Both the position numbers and the translations under genes were made by a program. The notes under the pieces were generated by a model that searched no databases, was not told where the DNA came from, and worked only from the letters and a program-made list of their open reading frames with translations. Below, one piece after another: positions 21,255-29,739 of a stretch of 64,000 bases of DNA (position 1 is its first letter; each line of letters starts with the position of its first letter). The stretch is from Clostridia bacterium (GTDB taxonomy: Bacteria; Bacillota; Clostridia; Oscillospirales; Acutalibacteraceae), in NCBI GenBank assembly GCA_024404115.1, contig JAKSQM010000001.1, forward strand, positions 248,001-312,000, given 5' to 3'.

Positions 21255-22109
21255 ATGTCAGCATTTACAACAGGGAAAATTGTGAACGGACTTGTTGCAT
21301 TTGTCAGCGCAATTCTGCTCATCTTTAACACCACCACAATTAAAACCTCAAAACCGCAGATAAATCTTGAAAATTTTGAGCTTACTTTTTCAGATGAATT
21401 TGACGGCGACACCCTTGATACTTCAAAGTGGCGTGCTCATAATTCAGAGGGCGTGCGCAGAGGCGGATACTGGACAACCGATATGGCAAAGGTGGAGGAC
21501 GGCAACCTTGTTATCACCACAAAATATCTTGAGGACGGCAAGTTTGGCGCAGGCTGGTACACCAGCGGAATTTCAACACAGGACAGATTTTCACAGAAAT
21601 ACGGCTATTTTGAGTGCAGATGTATTCTCCCAGAGGGACAGGGTCTGTGGTCAGCTTTCTGGCTCACAAATCCCAATGTTTCAAAGGTACTTCACGATGC
21701 TAAAAAAGGCACAGAGATTGATGTTTTTGAATCACCGTTCAGCCACCTTAAAGGCGAAAGACGCAACAAGGTTACATCAAATCTTCACTATAACGGCTAC
21801 GATTTGCAGACAAAATATAAGAATATCAAAATCACAAATATCGGCAATGACCCATATAAAAATTACAACACCTACGGACTTCTCTGGACTCCAGATGAAT
21901 ATGTGATTTATATTAACGGCTATGAGGTTGCAAGGAGCCACTACGGCGGAGTTTCGCAGGAAGAGGAATATATGATTCTTTCATGCGAGGTTGAGGGCGC
22001 AGCTGCAAGACCCACTAACGGCTGGTCGGGCAATATCGAAAAGAACGATAAATCTACATTCAGCGCAGAGTATAAAGTGGACTATGTAAGAGCATACACA
22101 ATGAAATAA
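21255..22109 (+). CDS. Secreted/membrane-anchored GH16 family glycoside hydrolase
   Basis: 284 aa from the ATG at 21255, which follows TTGGAGGCGA; an in-frame ATG 40 codons upstream lies in the preceding terminator and is unlikely. It has an N-terminal hydrophobic segment (IVNGLVAFVSAILLIF) as signal or anchor. The GH16 beta-jelly-roll shows FSDEFDGDTLDTSKW, YGYFECRCILPEGQGLWSAFWL and the catalytic ExDxxE as GTEIDVFESP. Substrates of the family are beta-1,3 or beta-1,3-1,4 glucans and related galactans; which one cannot be told. Confidence 0.9.
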   Translation: MSAFTTGKIVNGLVAFVSAILLIFNTTTIKTSKPQINLENFELTFSDEFDGDTLDTSKWRAHNSEGVRRGGYWTTDMAKVEDGNLVITTKYLEDGKFGAGWYTSGISTQDRFSQKYGYFECRCILPEGQGLWSAFWLTNPNVSKVLHDAKKGTEIDVFESPFSHLKGERRNKVTSNLHYNGYDLQTKYKNIKITNIGNDPYKNYNTYGLLWTPDEYVIYINGYEVARSHYGGVSQEEEYMILSCEVEGAAARPTNGWSGNIEKNDKSTFSAEYKVDYVRAYTMK

Positions 22110-22111
22110 AA

Positions 22112-22151
22112 AATGGCTGTCGCAATCAGAATCTTTGCGGCAGCTTTTTGT
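22112..22151 (+). terminator. Intrinsic terminator after the GH16 gene
   Basis: GCTGTCGCA paired with TGCGGCAGC, followed by TTTTTG. Confidence 0.8.
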
Positions 22152-22228
22152 ATTTTTAACAGCTGTTTTCTTTCTGCTTCTGCCTGCAACAGAGTTGTAA
22201 ATGTAAATGGTGAATAGCTATTATATAA

Positions 22229-22257
22229 TTGACAAACAGATACAATTGAGATATTAT
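22229..22257 (+). promoter_or_regulatory. Promoter of the glycosyltransferase pair
   Basis: TTGACA at 22229-22234, TATTAT at 22252-22257, 17-bp spacer. Confidence 0.7.
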
Positions 22258-22283
22258 AATAAAAAAGATTTCTGGGAGGTATA

Positions 22284-23252
22284 ATGATGCGTCCAGTATT
22301 GTTTATTGTTATTCCGTGTTATAACGAGGAACAGGTTTTGCCTGTAACGGCACCTATGTTTCTCAGCCAGCTTAACTCTATGATTGAAGCAGAAAAAATC
22401 AGCGATAACAGCCGAATAATGTTTGTAAATGATGGCAGTAAAGATAAAACATGGGAACTTATATCTGAATTGTCAAAGCAGGATTGCCATTTTACAGGCA
22501 TTTCCCAAAGTCGAAACAGAGGACATCAGAATGCGGTTCTTGCAGGATTGATGGAAGCAAAAGATGTGGCAGATATAACAATATCCATAGACTGCGACGG
22601 TCAGGATGATATATCGGCAATGGATAAAATGGTTGATGAATACATAAACGGTGCCGAGATTGTTTATGGAGTGCGTTCAGACCGTTCAAGTGATACTTTC
22701 TTTAAAAAATTTACAGCGGAGGGCTTTTATAAGCTGCTGGATTTTATGGGTGTTGAGGTAGTTTTTAATCATGCAGATTACAGACTTGTGTCATCAAGAG
22801 TACTTCAGGAATTTGCTGATTTTAAAGAAGTGAACCTTTTCCTTAGAGGAATGTTCCCACTGGTTGGCTTTAAAAGCACAAGTGTGTATTATGAAAGACA
22901 TGAAAGGCTGGCAGGCGAGAGCCACTATCCTTTATCAAAAATGCTTTCACTTGCGTTTGACGGAATTACAAGCCTCAGCATAAAACCCATAAGACTTATT
23001 ACTACACTGGGAATGGTCATAGCAGCTTTGAGCGTTTTAGGGTTGATTGCAATACTTATCACAACTATCGCAGGGCACAGCGTTACAGGCTGGGTAGTGA
23101 TGACTGCGGTGCTGACCTTGCTTGGAGCAATTCAGCTTATAGGCATAGGCGTTGTAGGCGAATACATAGGCAAAACTTATATGGAAGTAAAAGGCAGACC
23201 ACGATATATAATCAGTGAAAGAACCGCCGACCAAAATAAAAAGGAGCATTAA
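22284..23252 (+). CDS. GT2 glycosyltransferase, polyprenyl-phosphate sugar transferase type (GtrB/DPM1-like)
   Basis: 322 aa. The GT-A domain carries IVIPCYNEEQVLP, FVNDGSKDKTW and SIDCDGQDD (DxD), followed by KMVDEY and NHADYRL. Two C-terminal membrane helices (about 232-255 and 262-290) match the GtrB family, which loads a sugar onto undecaprenyl phosphate at the inner face. GGGAGG sits just before the start. The next gene, 2 bp downstream, encodes a GT-C-like membrane protein, the expected acceptor-side partner. Confidence 0.9.
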   Translation: MMRPVLFIVIPCYNEEQVLPVTAPMFLSQLNSMIEAEKISDNSRIMFVNDGSKDKTWELISELSKQDCHFTGISQSRNRGHQNAVLAGLMEAKDVADITISIDCDGQDDISAMDKMVDEYINGAEIVYGVRSDRSSDTFFKKFTAEGFYKLLDFMGVEVVFNHADYRLVSSRVLQEFADFKEVNLFLRGMFPLVGFKSTSVYYERHERLAGESHYPLSKMLSLAFDGITSLSIKPIRLITTLGMVIAALSVLGLIAILITTIAGHSVTGWVVMTAVLTLLGAIQLIGIGVVGEYIGKTYMEVKGRPRYIISERTADQNKKEH

Positions 23253-23254
23253 GA

Positions 23255-25009
23255 ATGAATAAAGATAAAAAATGCTGTGGAAAAGTTGACACTTCCATAA
23301 GCATAATATATATCGTTTTGTTTTTAGCAACAGCTGGTTTCGTTTTGTGGAAATGCCGATACGGTGTTGGCAATGCTGACGAGTCATTTTACCTTACAAT
23401 TCCATACAGATTATATCAGGGTGATTCACTGTTTGCCAATGAGTGGCACCTGTCGCAGATGTCAGGCTTCTTGCTTTTCCCATTTGTGAAGCTTTATATG
23501 GATATATTCAAAAGCACTGAAGGAATAATACTAACCTTCAGATATTTGTGCGTTGTTGTTCAGGCGGTAGTTTCTTTCTTAGTTTATAAAGGCTTTAAAC
23601 GCTTCAATCACATTGGTGCAGCAGTTGCTTCAATAGCACTTCTTCTTTATACTCCGTTTGGTGTATGTGCATTGTCATATAATTCAATGGGAATTTTGTT
23701 TCTTGTTATGACATCAGTTTTGTTGCTGACAGATAAAACTGGTGTTAAGAAAACAATTGAATTAGTTCTTGCGGGTATTTGCTTTGCAGGTGCAGTTTTG
23801 TGCTGCCCTTACCTTGTAGTTTTATATGCAGTTTATACATTGGCGGTGTTTGTTTTCTTCTTTGTGAAAAGGAAAAATAAAGTTAAAGAAACCGAAAACA
23901 TTTTATATATCAAAAACTGGTTTATTATTTCCTGTGGAATAGGAATATTAGCCGCTTTATTTTTGCTGTTTGTTTTAACCAGAGCTTCTTTGACATCAAT
24001 TATTGCTTCTTTCCCGCAGATATTTAATGACCCTGAACATCAGAAATTAAATATAATGAAAGCAACATTTTCTTATTTTTATTGGATCGTTTTTTCAGGT
24101 TACAAGTCATTGTATATTTATGTGGCTATATTCATCTCGTTTGTTGCCGTTATTTTTGACAGAAAAAGAGAAAAACGTGAAGCCTTATATATGCTGATAT
24201 TTGTTGTACTCACAATTTTGCTTTTGATAAGCACAATGGTCAAATATAATATAATAAACACTTTAATGTTCCCTGTTAATGTGTGTGCGTTTGGATGCCT
24301 GTTGCTGTTTTGGAAAGATGAAAATATTAAAAAAATATTTTTTATCAATTGGATTTCAGGAATTGTATATTCTGTTTGTATACATTTTTCATCCAATCAG
24401 ATATATTATGTAATTTCTTCCGCTTCATCCGTAGCTTTGGTGGGAAGCGTTGTAATTATCTTTATTTCACTGAATAATATCTTAAAAAAAGACAAATCTT
24501 TTTTAAAAAGAATTGCGTGCTGTTCAGTGGCTTTGATGTTTACTCTGCAGATAGGAACAGAAGCATATCTAAGATATAAAAAGGTTTTTTGGGATAAAGA
24601 AGGCATATCTGCACAGACAGAGTATGTTTCTGAAGGAATTCAGAAAGGCTTGTTTATATCAAAAGAAAAAAAGAAAAACTGCGATGATACATTAAAGGCA
24701 AAGAAACAGATAACCGAAAAATACGGAAAAGATAATTCAATCTTATTCCTTTCTGAAAACACATGGTATTATCTTGTGTGTGAGGATTACAGAAATTCGG
24801 CTTATTCAGCATGGCTTTCTGTTATAGATGATAAATCATTAGGCAGACTTAAAGAGTATTATAAAATTAACCCTGATAAAATTCCAAATTTGATTGTTGT
24901 TGATTTACAATATCTTGACTACATTGAAAAATTTGAAAAAGAGTATTCTTTTGATAAAGAAGAATTAGCGGATGGATCTGTTCTGCTTACAAATCTGAAG
25001 AAAATATAA
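23255..25009 (+). CDS. Polytopic membrane protein, GT-C-type glycosyltransferase-like
   Basis: 584 aa with about ten or more predicted membrane helices over the first ~430 residues and a soluble C-terminal domain of ~150 residues. The first extracytoplasmic loop has GNADESFYLTIPYRLYQGDSLF, placed as the acidic catalytic loop of GT-C enzymes. It would use the lipid-linked sugar made by the preceding GT2 protein to decorate a surface polymer; the substrate is unknown. Translation is likely coupled to the upstream gene. Confidence 0.7.
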   Translation: MNKDKKCCGKVDTSISIIYIVLFLATAGFVLWKCRYGVGNADESFYLTIPYRLYQGDSLFANEWHLSQMSGFLLFPFVKLYMDIFKSTEGIILTFRYLCVVVQAVVSFLVYKGFKRFNHIGAAVASIALLLYTPFGVCALSYNSMGILFLVMTSVLLLTDKTGVKKTIELVLAGICFAGAVLCCPYLVVLYAVYTLAVFVFFFVKRKNKVKETENILYIKNWFIISCGIGILAALFLLFVLTRASLTSIIASFPQIFNDPEHQKLNIMKATFSYFYWIVFSGYKSLYIYVAIFISFVAVIFDRKREKREALYMLIFVVLTILLLISTMVKYNIINTLMFPVNVCAFGCLLLFWKDENIKKIFFINWISGIVYSVCIHFSSNQIYYVISSASSVALVGSVVIIFISLNNILKKDKSFLKRIACCSVALMFTLQIGTEAYLRYKKVFWDKEGISAQTEYVSEGIQKGLFISKEKKKNCDDTLKAKKQITEKYGKDNSILFLSENTWYYLVCEDYRNSAYSAWLSVIDDKSLGRLKEYYKINPDKIPNLIVVDLQYLDYIEKFEKEYSFDKEELADGSVLLTNLKKI

Positions 25010-25012
25010 AAA

Positions 25013-25052
25013 AACAACTGGGTAAACGAAAAAGTTCACCCAGTTATTTTTA
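25013..25052. terminator. Bidirectional terminator between the GT-C gene and the phosphodiesterase gene
   Basis: AACTGGGT pairs with ACCCAGTT across a 14-nt loop, with A-rich and T-rich flanks on the two sides. Confidence 0.75.
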
Positions 25053-25078
25053 TGATTAGTTATTGCAGTTGTGGCGAA

Positions 25079-25855
25079 TTAAGCATAATAATCCGATTCA
25101 AGGAAGTCAAGGTCATATGACTTGCCGTAGCAAAGCTGCATAAAATTGTTTGCAGTGTATGCCGCAACAAGAAGTCCTCTTTCGTGGAACTGCTCAATCA
25201 TTTCATCAGAAATCTGGTTAAGATTTGCGTCAATTGAAATGCCGTATTCAAAGCAGCGCTCATAGCCTGTGTCGCTTGTGCCGTATGTAAGCATTACAGG
25301 CAGGTTGGGGAAAAGCTCCTTTGCTTTAATAAGATTGTCAAAGTTAAATGACTGAAGAATACACTTTTCAAGGCAGTATGTTTCCTCTGCAAGCTGGAAG
25401 ATTTCTTTAACCTGTTCATCAGTAAATGCACCTTTAAGCTCAACGAAGCAAACCATGTCATTATCTCTCATAATTTCAAGATAATTTTTAAATGTGCAAA
25501 GGTAAACCTTGTCCTTTGTCTTTTTATTTTCAAGTGGCTTCTGTGTCAGCTGTTCATATGTGTTTTCTTCAATGATAAGTGTTGAGCCGTCCTCATAAAT
25601 AACTTCGCTGTCGTGGCTTGTTACATAGATGCCGTCTTTTGTTCTGCGGATGTCTGTTTCTGCACCGCCTGAGCCGTGCTCTGCAGCTTTTTCAAATGCA
25701 AGGGCAGTGTTTTCGGGGTATTTTCCGCTGTATCCTCTGTGGGCAATCATGCAGATGTCCTTTTCTGGAACGGGAACAAAAATTCCGCCAATCATTGTGA
25801 AAATTGCAAGAATAGTTGCAATCAGCTGTTTAAAAAAGAATTTAACTTGAAACAT
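25079..25855 (-). CDS. Glycerophosphodiester phosphodiesterase family protein
   Basis: 258 aa. An N-terminal hydrophobic helix (FKQLIATILAIFTMIGGIFV) anchors or exports it. The GDPD catalytic pattern is complete: IAHRGYSGKYPENT (His, Arg, Glu), GAETDIRRTKDG (ExD) and VTSHDSEV (second His/Asp), then FVELKG. The family cleaves glycerophosphodiesters from lipids or teichoic acids to glycerol-3-phosphate. GAGGTT precedes the ATG. It is transcribed alone. Confidence 0.9.
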   Translation of the reverse strand: MFQVKFFFKQLIATILAIFTMIGGIFVPVPEKDICMIAHRGYSGKYPENTALAFEKAAEHGSGGAETDIRRTKDGIYVTSHDSEVIYEDGSTLIIEENTYEQLTQKPLENKKTKDKVYLCTFKNYLEIMRDNDMVCFVELKGAFTDEQVKEIFQLAEETYCLEKCILQSFNFDNLIKAKELFPNLPVMLTYGTSDTGYERCFEYGISIDANLNQISDEMIEQFHERGLLVAAYTANNFMQLCYGKSYDLDFLESDYYA

Positions 25856-25922
25856 TTTATAACCTCATTTCTGTTAGATTATGTTTATCTTAACATCTTT
25901 TATATAAATTTGCAACAGTTTC

Positions 25923-25951
25923 TTGCATTGTGTTGAAATATATAGTATAAT
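25923..25951 (+). promoter_or_regulatory. Promoter of the metallophosphoesterase gene at 25988
   Basis: TTGCAT at 25923-25928, TATAAT at 25946-25951, 17-bp spacer. Confidence 0.65.
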
Positions 25952-25987
25952 CGTTCAGACAAAACAAGAAAAATGGAGAGATTTATT

Positions 25988-26941
25988 ATGTCAGCCGTAT
26001 TAGATTATATTGTTTCAATGTTTGTTACAATTTCGTTGTTATTCAATATGTTGCCTGCAATTATGAACCACGCACCGCTATATTCCCCCGAAAGTGAAGA
26101 TGTAAAGCTTAATTGCGTTGTTGTTTCAGATACTCATTTTGATAACAACTATTTCAGAGACAGAACAGATATTATGCGAAAAACATACCTCGGCATCGGC
26201 AAATGCAGTGAAGATATTGATGTGATGATGAACCTTGGGGACATTACAAACAGTGGCTCAAAGGCAGAGTACAGGCACGCAAATGTTATCACCAAAACAT
26301 ATGTTAAGCCAAAAAATTATGTTGCGTGCATCGGCAATCACGATTCATGGAACGGCAGTGCCGACCCCGATTTTGACACCGCACTTTCTCTTTATTTCAA
26401 GCACCTTAAAGCGTTTGGCATAAAGACAGATAAGGTCTATTATTCGCAGGAAATTGAAGGTTACTGGTTTATCTGCCTTGGCTCAGAGAGCATTGATATA
26501 GACGATTGCCCGCTCAATTATTCAGAGGAGCAGCTGCAGTGGTTTAATGATACACTTGCGCAGGCGGTGCAGAGCGAAAAGCCTGTGTTTGTCCTCAACC
26601 ATAAGCCCATTGCAGGGCATAACGGTGTTGAATATGATTATGGTTTGCCGTCAGAGATAGAAGAAATTATGAATAAATATGACACAAAAGAAAGCCCCGT
26701 GCTTTATTTCAGCGGACACCGTCATACCTTTGCCCCCGAAAATGCTTTTGAGCGTGATGGCGATGTTTATTATCTGAACCTGCCCAGCACAGAGTATAAT
26801 GACGATACAATCGGCACTCCAAATGACAACGGCGGCATGGGCGTTACCATGGAGGTTTATGAGAATAAAATCGTCATAAAATATCGCAACTTTATTAAAA
26901 ACGAATTTGTTGACGGCTTCAGATTTGAAATTGAATTATAA
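25988..26941 (+). CDS. Calcineurin-like metallophosphoesterase
   Basis: 317 aa from the ATG at 25988; GGAGAG lies between this ATG and another 5 codons upstream, so the downstream one is chosen. After an N-terminal hydrophobic helix it shows VVSDTHFD (DxH), NLGDITNSG (GDxx), IGNHDSW (GNHD), NHKP and FSGHRHTF (GHxH), the full five-block metal site. It probably acts outside the membrane on a phosphodiester or phosphomonoester; the substrate is unknown. The gene ends at a 31-bp hairpin that recurs at 28429. Confidence 0.88.
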   Translation: MSAVLDYIVSMFVTISLLFNMLPAIMNHAPLYSPESEDVKLNCVVVSDTHFDNNYFRDRTDIMRKTYLGIGKCSEDIDVMMNLGDITNSGSKAEYRHANVITKTYVKPKNYVACIGNHDSWNGSADPDFDTALSLYFKHLKAFGIKTDKVYYSQEIEGYWFICLGSESIDIDDCPLNYSEEQLQWFNDTLAQAVQSEKPVFVLNHKPIAGHNGVEYDYGLPSEIEEIMNKYDTKESPVLYFSGHRHTFAPENAFERDGDVYYLNLPSTEYNDDTIGTPNDNGGMGVTMEVYENKIVIKYRNFIKNEFVDGFRFEIEL

Positions 26942-26948
26942 TATAACG

Positions 26949-26979
26949 AAAGAGCGTAGCTTCGTGCCACGCTCTTTTT
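26949..26979. repeat. 31-bp terminator hairpin, copy 1
   Basis: AAAGAGCGT pairs with ACGCTCTTT around an 13-nt loop region, followed by T's. The identical 31 bases recur at 28429-28459. It functions as a terminator for the gene at 25988 and, read backwards, for the XRE gene at 26983. Confidence 0.85.
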
Positions 26980-26982
26980 GCA

Positions 26983-27207
26983 TTATTTAATCTTGTCCTC
27001 AATTTCTTTCATAACAGCACTTGGCTTTACATTCATAGCCTCACAAATTCTGAAAAAAGTTTCAAGCGTAGGCTTTCTGACACCTCTTTCAATGGCACTC
27101 AAATGCGTCCTGCCAATATCAGCAAGACCGCTCACTACCTCTTGCGATAACTGTTTTTGCTCACGGATTGATTGAACTACTTTACCAACAATTAAAGGAT
27201 CTAACAT
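26983..27207 (-). CDS. XRE-family HTH transcriptional regulator
   Basis: 74 aa from the ATG at 27207, preceded by AGGAGG (27215-27220); the longer frame upstream would start inside that site. It has a Cro/C1 HTH: VVQSIREQKQLSQEVVSGLADIGRTHLSAIERGVRKPTLETFFRICEAMNVKPS. It is almost only a DNA-binding domain. It is divergent from the acyltransferase-like gene at 27387, whose promoter has a dyad, so it may repress that gene. Confidence 0.85.
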   Translation of the reverse strand: MLDPLIVGKVVQSIREQKQLSQEVVSGLADIGRTHLSAIERGVRKPTLETFFRICEAMNVKPSAVMKEIEDKIK

Positions 27208-27270
27208 ATTATCATTCCTCCTGCTGATTAAAAGTTTAACCAATATTCAGAATGATTTTGAATACATATG

Positions 27271-27299
27271 TTGACATATGAACACAAATGTGTTATATT
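27271..27299 (+). promoter_or_regulatory. Promoter with dyad symmetry upstream of the CelD-like gene
   Basis: TTGACA at 27271-27276 and TATATT at 27294-27299, 17-bp spacer. The spacer holds ACACA/TGTGT (27281-27292), and CATATG occurs twice around the -35; these are candidate XRE operators. Confidence 0.65.
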
Positions 27300-27386
27300 C
27301 GCTTTAAAATTAGACTTGAATTTGCTTGGTTAGTGTAAAAGAAATATGGAAGAATCAAGGATATTGCTTGTCTGGAGGAAGCAATT

Positions 27387-28439
27387 ATGAAAATAAAGAA
27401 AGTATCATTTATATCGCCAAAACTAAAAAGAGAGTACAATAAACTGTATTCGTCAAGTGATACTCTTTCTGTATTTCAAAGTTATACAATCATCAAGCGT
27501 TTCTTTTCGTTCTCTCAAAAAACTATTCATTTTTTATTCAATATCATTTACAAAAGAAACTCCAAAAGTGCAATTTATATATTATGCGATGACGACGGTT
27601 TACCGGTTTTAATTGTACCTGTTTCACAGGAAGGGAAAGATATACGAATCCTTGGAAGCCGTGAAGGACTTGAATATACTGATATGATATATAGTATTTC
27701 AGATATTTCAAAAAGTTATACGTACTTTAATTATCTTTTACTTAATTTTAAAAAACAGGGTTACAATAATTTGATATGGGATTTTGTTCCCAATTACTCT
27801 GTTTCAAAAGCTTTTTTAGAAGAATATTTTGAAAAAAGTGATGAAACTGAATATGTTAGAATTAAACTTCCGAAAGATAATAATTATGATGATTACTACC
27901 ATTCGCTTTCAAAGCATACACGGCAGAATGTAAGAACAGCTTATAATCGTGCTCAAAAAGAATCGATAAAAGTGGATTTTAGTTTTTACAGAGCAAACGA
28001 TAAAGAATTTAAGGCAGTTTTTCGTGAAAGCTTAAAAATATATACTGACAGACAGAAATCAAAATACGGTGATAATATAATTGGAGAAATACAGAAAAAA
28101 TATTTCCATTATCTTTCAAATCTGCCGTCCTGTGATTGTGGTGCTATTGCGTGTTTATATTTTAATGGCAAAATGGTTGCCTGCATGCAGGGCCTTTGTG
28201 AAAAAGTTGATAAAAGCTTTAGCGTTCCACGCCTTGCAATTGATATGAAATATTCGTTTTATTCTCCGGGGGTTTTATTGATAAACGAAACTATAAAGTT
28301 CCTTTTAAAAAATACTGACCTCCAATTTCTTGACTTGACACGTGGCAGTGAGCAATATAAACTGGATATGGGCGGAGAAATTTATTTGGTTCAGAATTAT
28401 AAAATTGATTTAACAAAATTAAAAGATAAAAGAGCGTAG
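27387..28439 (+). CDS. FemAB/CelD-like GNAT-fold protein
   Basis: 350 aa. The C-terminal half matches the BcsL/CelD-type acyltransferase domain: SKHTRQNVRTAYNRAQKE, FRESLKIYTDRQKSKYG, RLAIDMKYSFYSPGVLLINE and DLTRGSEQYKLDMGGE. The N-terminal half (about 1-150) is less conserved. Such proteins transfer acyl or aminoacyl groups in surface polysaccharide or cell-wall pathways; the substrate here is unknown. The last three codons and the stop lie inside the 31-bp repeat, so the 3' end may have been altered by recombination. Confidence 0.75.
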   Translation: MKIKKVSFISPKLKREYNKLYSSSDTLSVFQSYTIIKRFFSFSQKTIHFLFNIIYKRNSKSAIYILCDDDGLPVLIVPVSQEGKDIRILGSREGLEYTDMIYSISDISKSYTYFNYLLLNFKKQGYNNLIWDFVPNYSVSKAFLEEYFEKSDETEYVRIKLPKDNNYDDYYHSLSKHTRQNVRTAYNRAQKESIKVDFSFYRANDKEFKAVFRESLKIYTDRQKSKYGDNIIGEIQKKYFHYLSNLPSCDCGAIACLYFNGKMVACMQGLCEKVDKSFSVPRLAIDMKYSFYSPGVLLINETIKFLLKNTDLQFLDLTRGSEQYKLDMGGEIYLVQNYKIDLTKLKDKRA

Positions 28440-28459
28440 CTTCGTGCCACGCTCTTTTT
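28429..28459. repeat. 31-bp terminator hairpin, copy 2
   Basis: Identical to 26949-26979 over 31 bases, in direct orientation. It contains the stop codon of the upstream gene and ends in a T tract, so it acts as its terminator. Confidence 0.85.
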
Positions 28460-28524
28460 TGATGCTAAGACCTGTCAACTTCGGTTCGTTCAAATTTAAT
28501 CAAAAATGAACAAATCTGACAGAC

Positions 28525-28573
28525 AAAAAAGCCCCGAAACCCTTGATATATAGGGGTTTCAGGACTTTTTTTT
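28525..28573 (-). terminator. Hairpin next to the left island boundary
   Basis: On the minus strand TCCTGAAACCCC and GGGTTTCGGGGC form an imperfect hairpin followed by TTTTTT. It lies immediately 3' of the tRNA-Ser 3'-end remnant, so it is probably the original terminator of the tRNA gene before the island inserted. Confidence 0.6.
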
Positions 28574-28589
28574 GCGGAGAGCAAGGGAT
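28574..28589 (-). repeat. Left attachment-like repeat (tRNA-Ser 3'-end fragment)
   Basis: A 16-base copy of the tRNA-Ser 3' end without the rest of the tRNA; on the minus strand it reads ATCCCTTGCTCTCCGC and is followed by A's, not CCA. Confidence 0.7.
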
Positions 28590-28969
28590 GAATCTTTTGC
28601 TTCGCAAAATCTTCCGTCCTCGGCGACCGCCCTATGCAACAGTACCCGCCTCAGACTTCGGAGCTGAAACAGCTCACAGGACTGCTTTCTTAACGCTCCT
28701 TACCCCCACGGGGTTCGAATCCCTATTATATAAAAAATCCAGCCATCGCAAAAGCGATAACTGGATTTTTGTGAAAGAGCGACCAAACGTCGTATATTGC
28801 AGGTAAGAAACAACATTTGTCGTTTTTTCTCTCACACGAAAGCCGTTTTGCTTGTCCTTATTATAGCATCTGCAGTCGCTTTTCGCCAGTACTGCAAATG
28901 TCTTTTTTACAAGCAACGCAAAAAAGCCCTCGACCATCGACATCTGCTGCCGTTGGCCGAGGGCTCTGT
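28590..28969. other. Non-coding left end of the island with tRNA T-arm-like fragment and two hairpins
   Basis: No convincing gene. GGGGTTCGAATCCCT at 28710-28724 is a tRNA T-arm on the plus strand without the rest of a tRNA. A hairpin follows (AATCCAG ... CTGGATTTTT, about 28734-28770). At about 28921-28970 a hairpin with AGCCCTCG arms reads on the minus strand as the terminator of the recombinase remnant. The layout suggests a nested second insertion site. Confidence 0.6.
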
Positions 28970-29575
28970 TTATTTCACGTATTCCTGTTGGACGCTGACG
29001 CCGCATTTGAACTGCACCTCGATGTCGGTGTCGTTCACGATGATCCGCTCGACCAGTGTCTTCATGACCATGGCGTCGTTGGTCGACATGATCTCACCGG
29101 TGCGGATGTTGGTCTCGAAGGCATCCAGCCAGACCTTCACTTCCGCGTACCGGGTGGCCACCGTCTGGAGCTCTGCCTGCTGGGCTTCGAGCTGCTGCAT
29201 CTGCTGGCTGCATTCCTGAATGGCTTCGTTGTATTCCGCCTCGGTGATCTTGTGGCCGACCTTCTGCTTGTGGAGGGCGAGCGCGCTCTCCTGCATTTCG
29301 ATGATGGCCTGTTCCACCGCCGCCAGCCTTGCATTGTTCTCCGGCTCCATGGTCAGGAGCGCTCCTTCGCGTACCGCTTCGATGACCGTGTCAGCGTTCT
29401 CTGCCATCTGTGCGATTGCCGCGAGGTAGGTGCGTTCCAGTGTGGCTTCGTTTACATGGTGGCTATCGCATATCGCTCTGCCTTCCTTGATCCTTGCTGC
29501 GCAGCCCCACTTGATTTCCCGATTTTTCGCGCGTGACCCCACGCCCGTTGCACGCGAAAAACCACTGGAGATCGC
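28970..29575 (-). pseudogene. Large serine recombinase, C-terminal remnant
   Basis: The readable part (about 200 aa) covers the second half of the recombinase zinc-ribbon (SGFSRATG ... IKWGCAARIKEGRAICDSHHV), the coiled-coil (AAVEQAIIEMQESALALHKQKVGHKITEAEYNEAI ...) and the conserved tail LVERIIVNDTDIEVQFKCG of transposon/ICE resolvases. The catalytic N-terminal domain (about 300+ residues with the nucleophile Ser) and the first CxxC are absent; homology stops near 29575 next to AT-rich sequence. GC content is far above that of the neighbouring chromosome. Confidence 0.8.
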
Positions 29576-29739
29576 GATCCCCCTAGGGGGTAGCAATTTT
29601 TCTCTGTTTCTTTCGTTTTTTGGAAAATTCCAGAGAATTATTTCGCAACCCGGGAAAGGTATATATAAACCAAATCATTCGGTTATTTTCTAAATCAAAT
29701 TTGATAGGCCAACGAACACTTTGCGTTGCCTTTCTTCTT

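Noticed and set aside
28543-28806. 87-codon frame at the left island boundary
   Set aside because: It runs across the att-like repeat, a T-arm fragment and a hairpin; composition is not protein-like.
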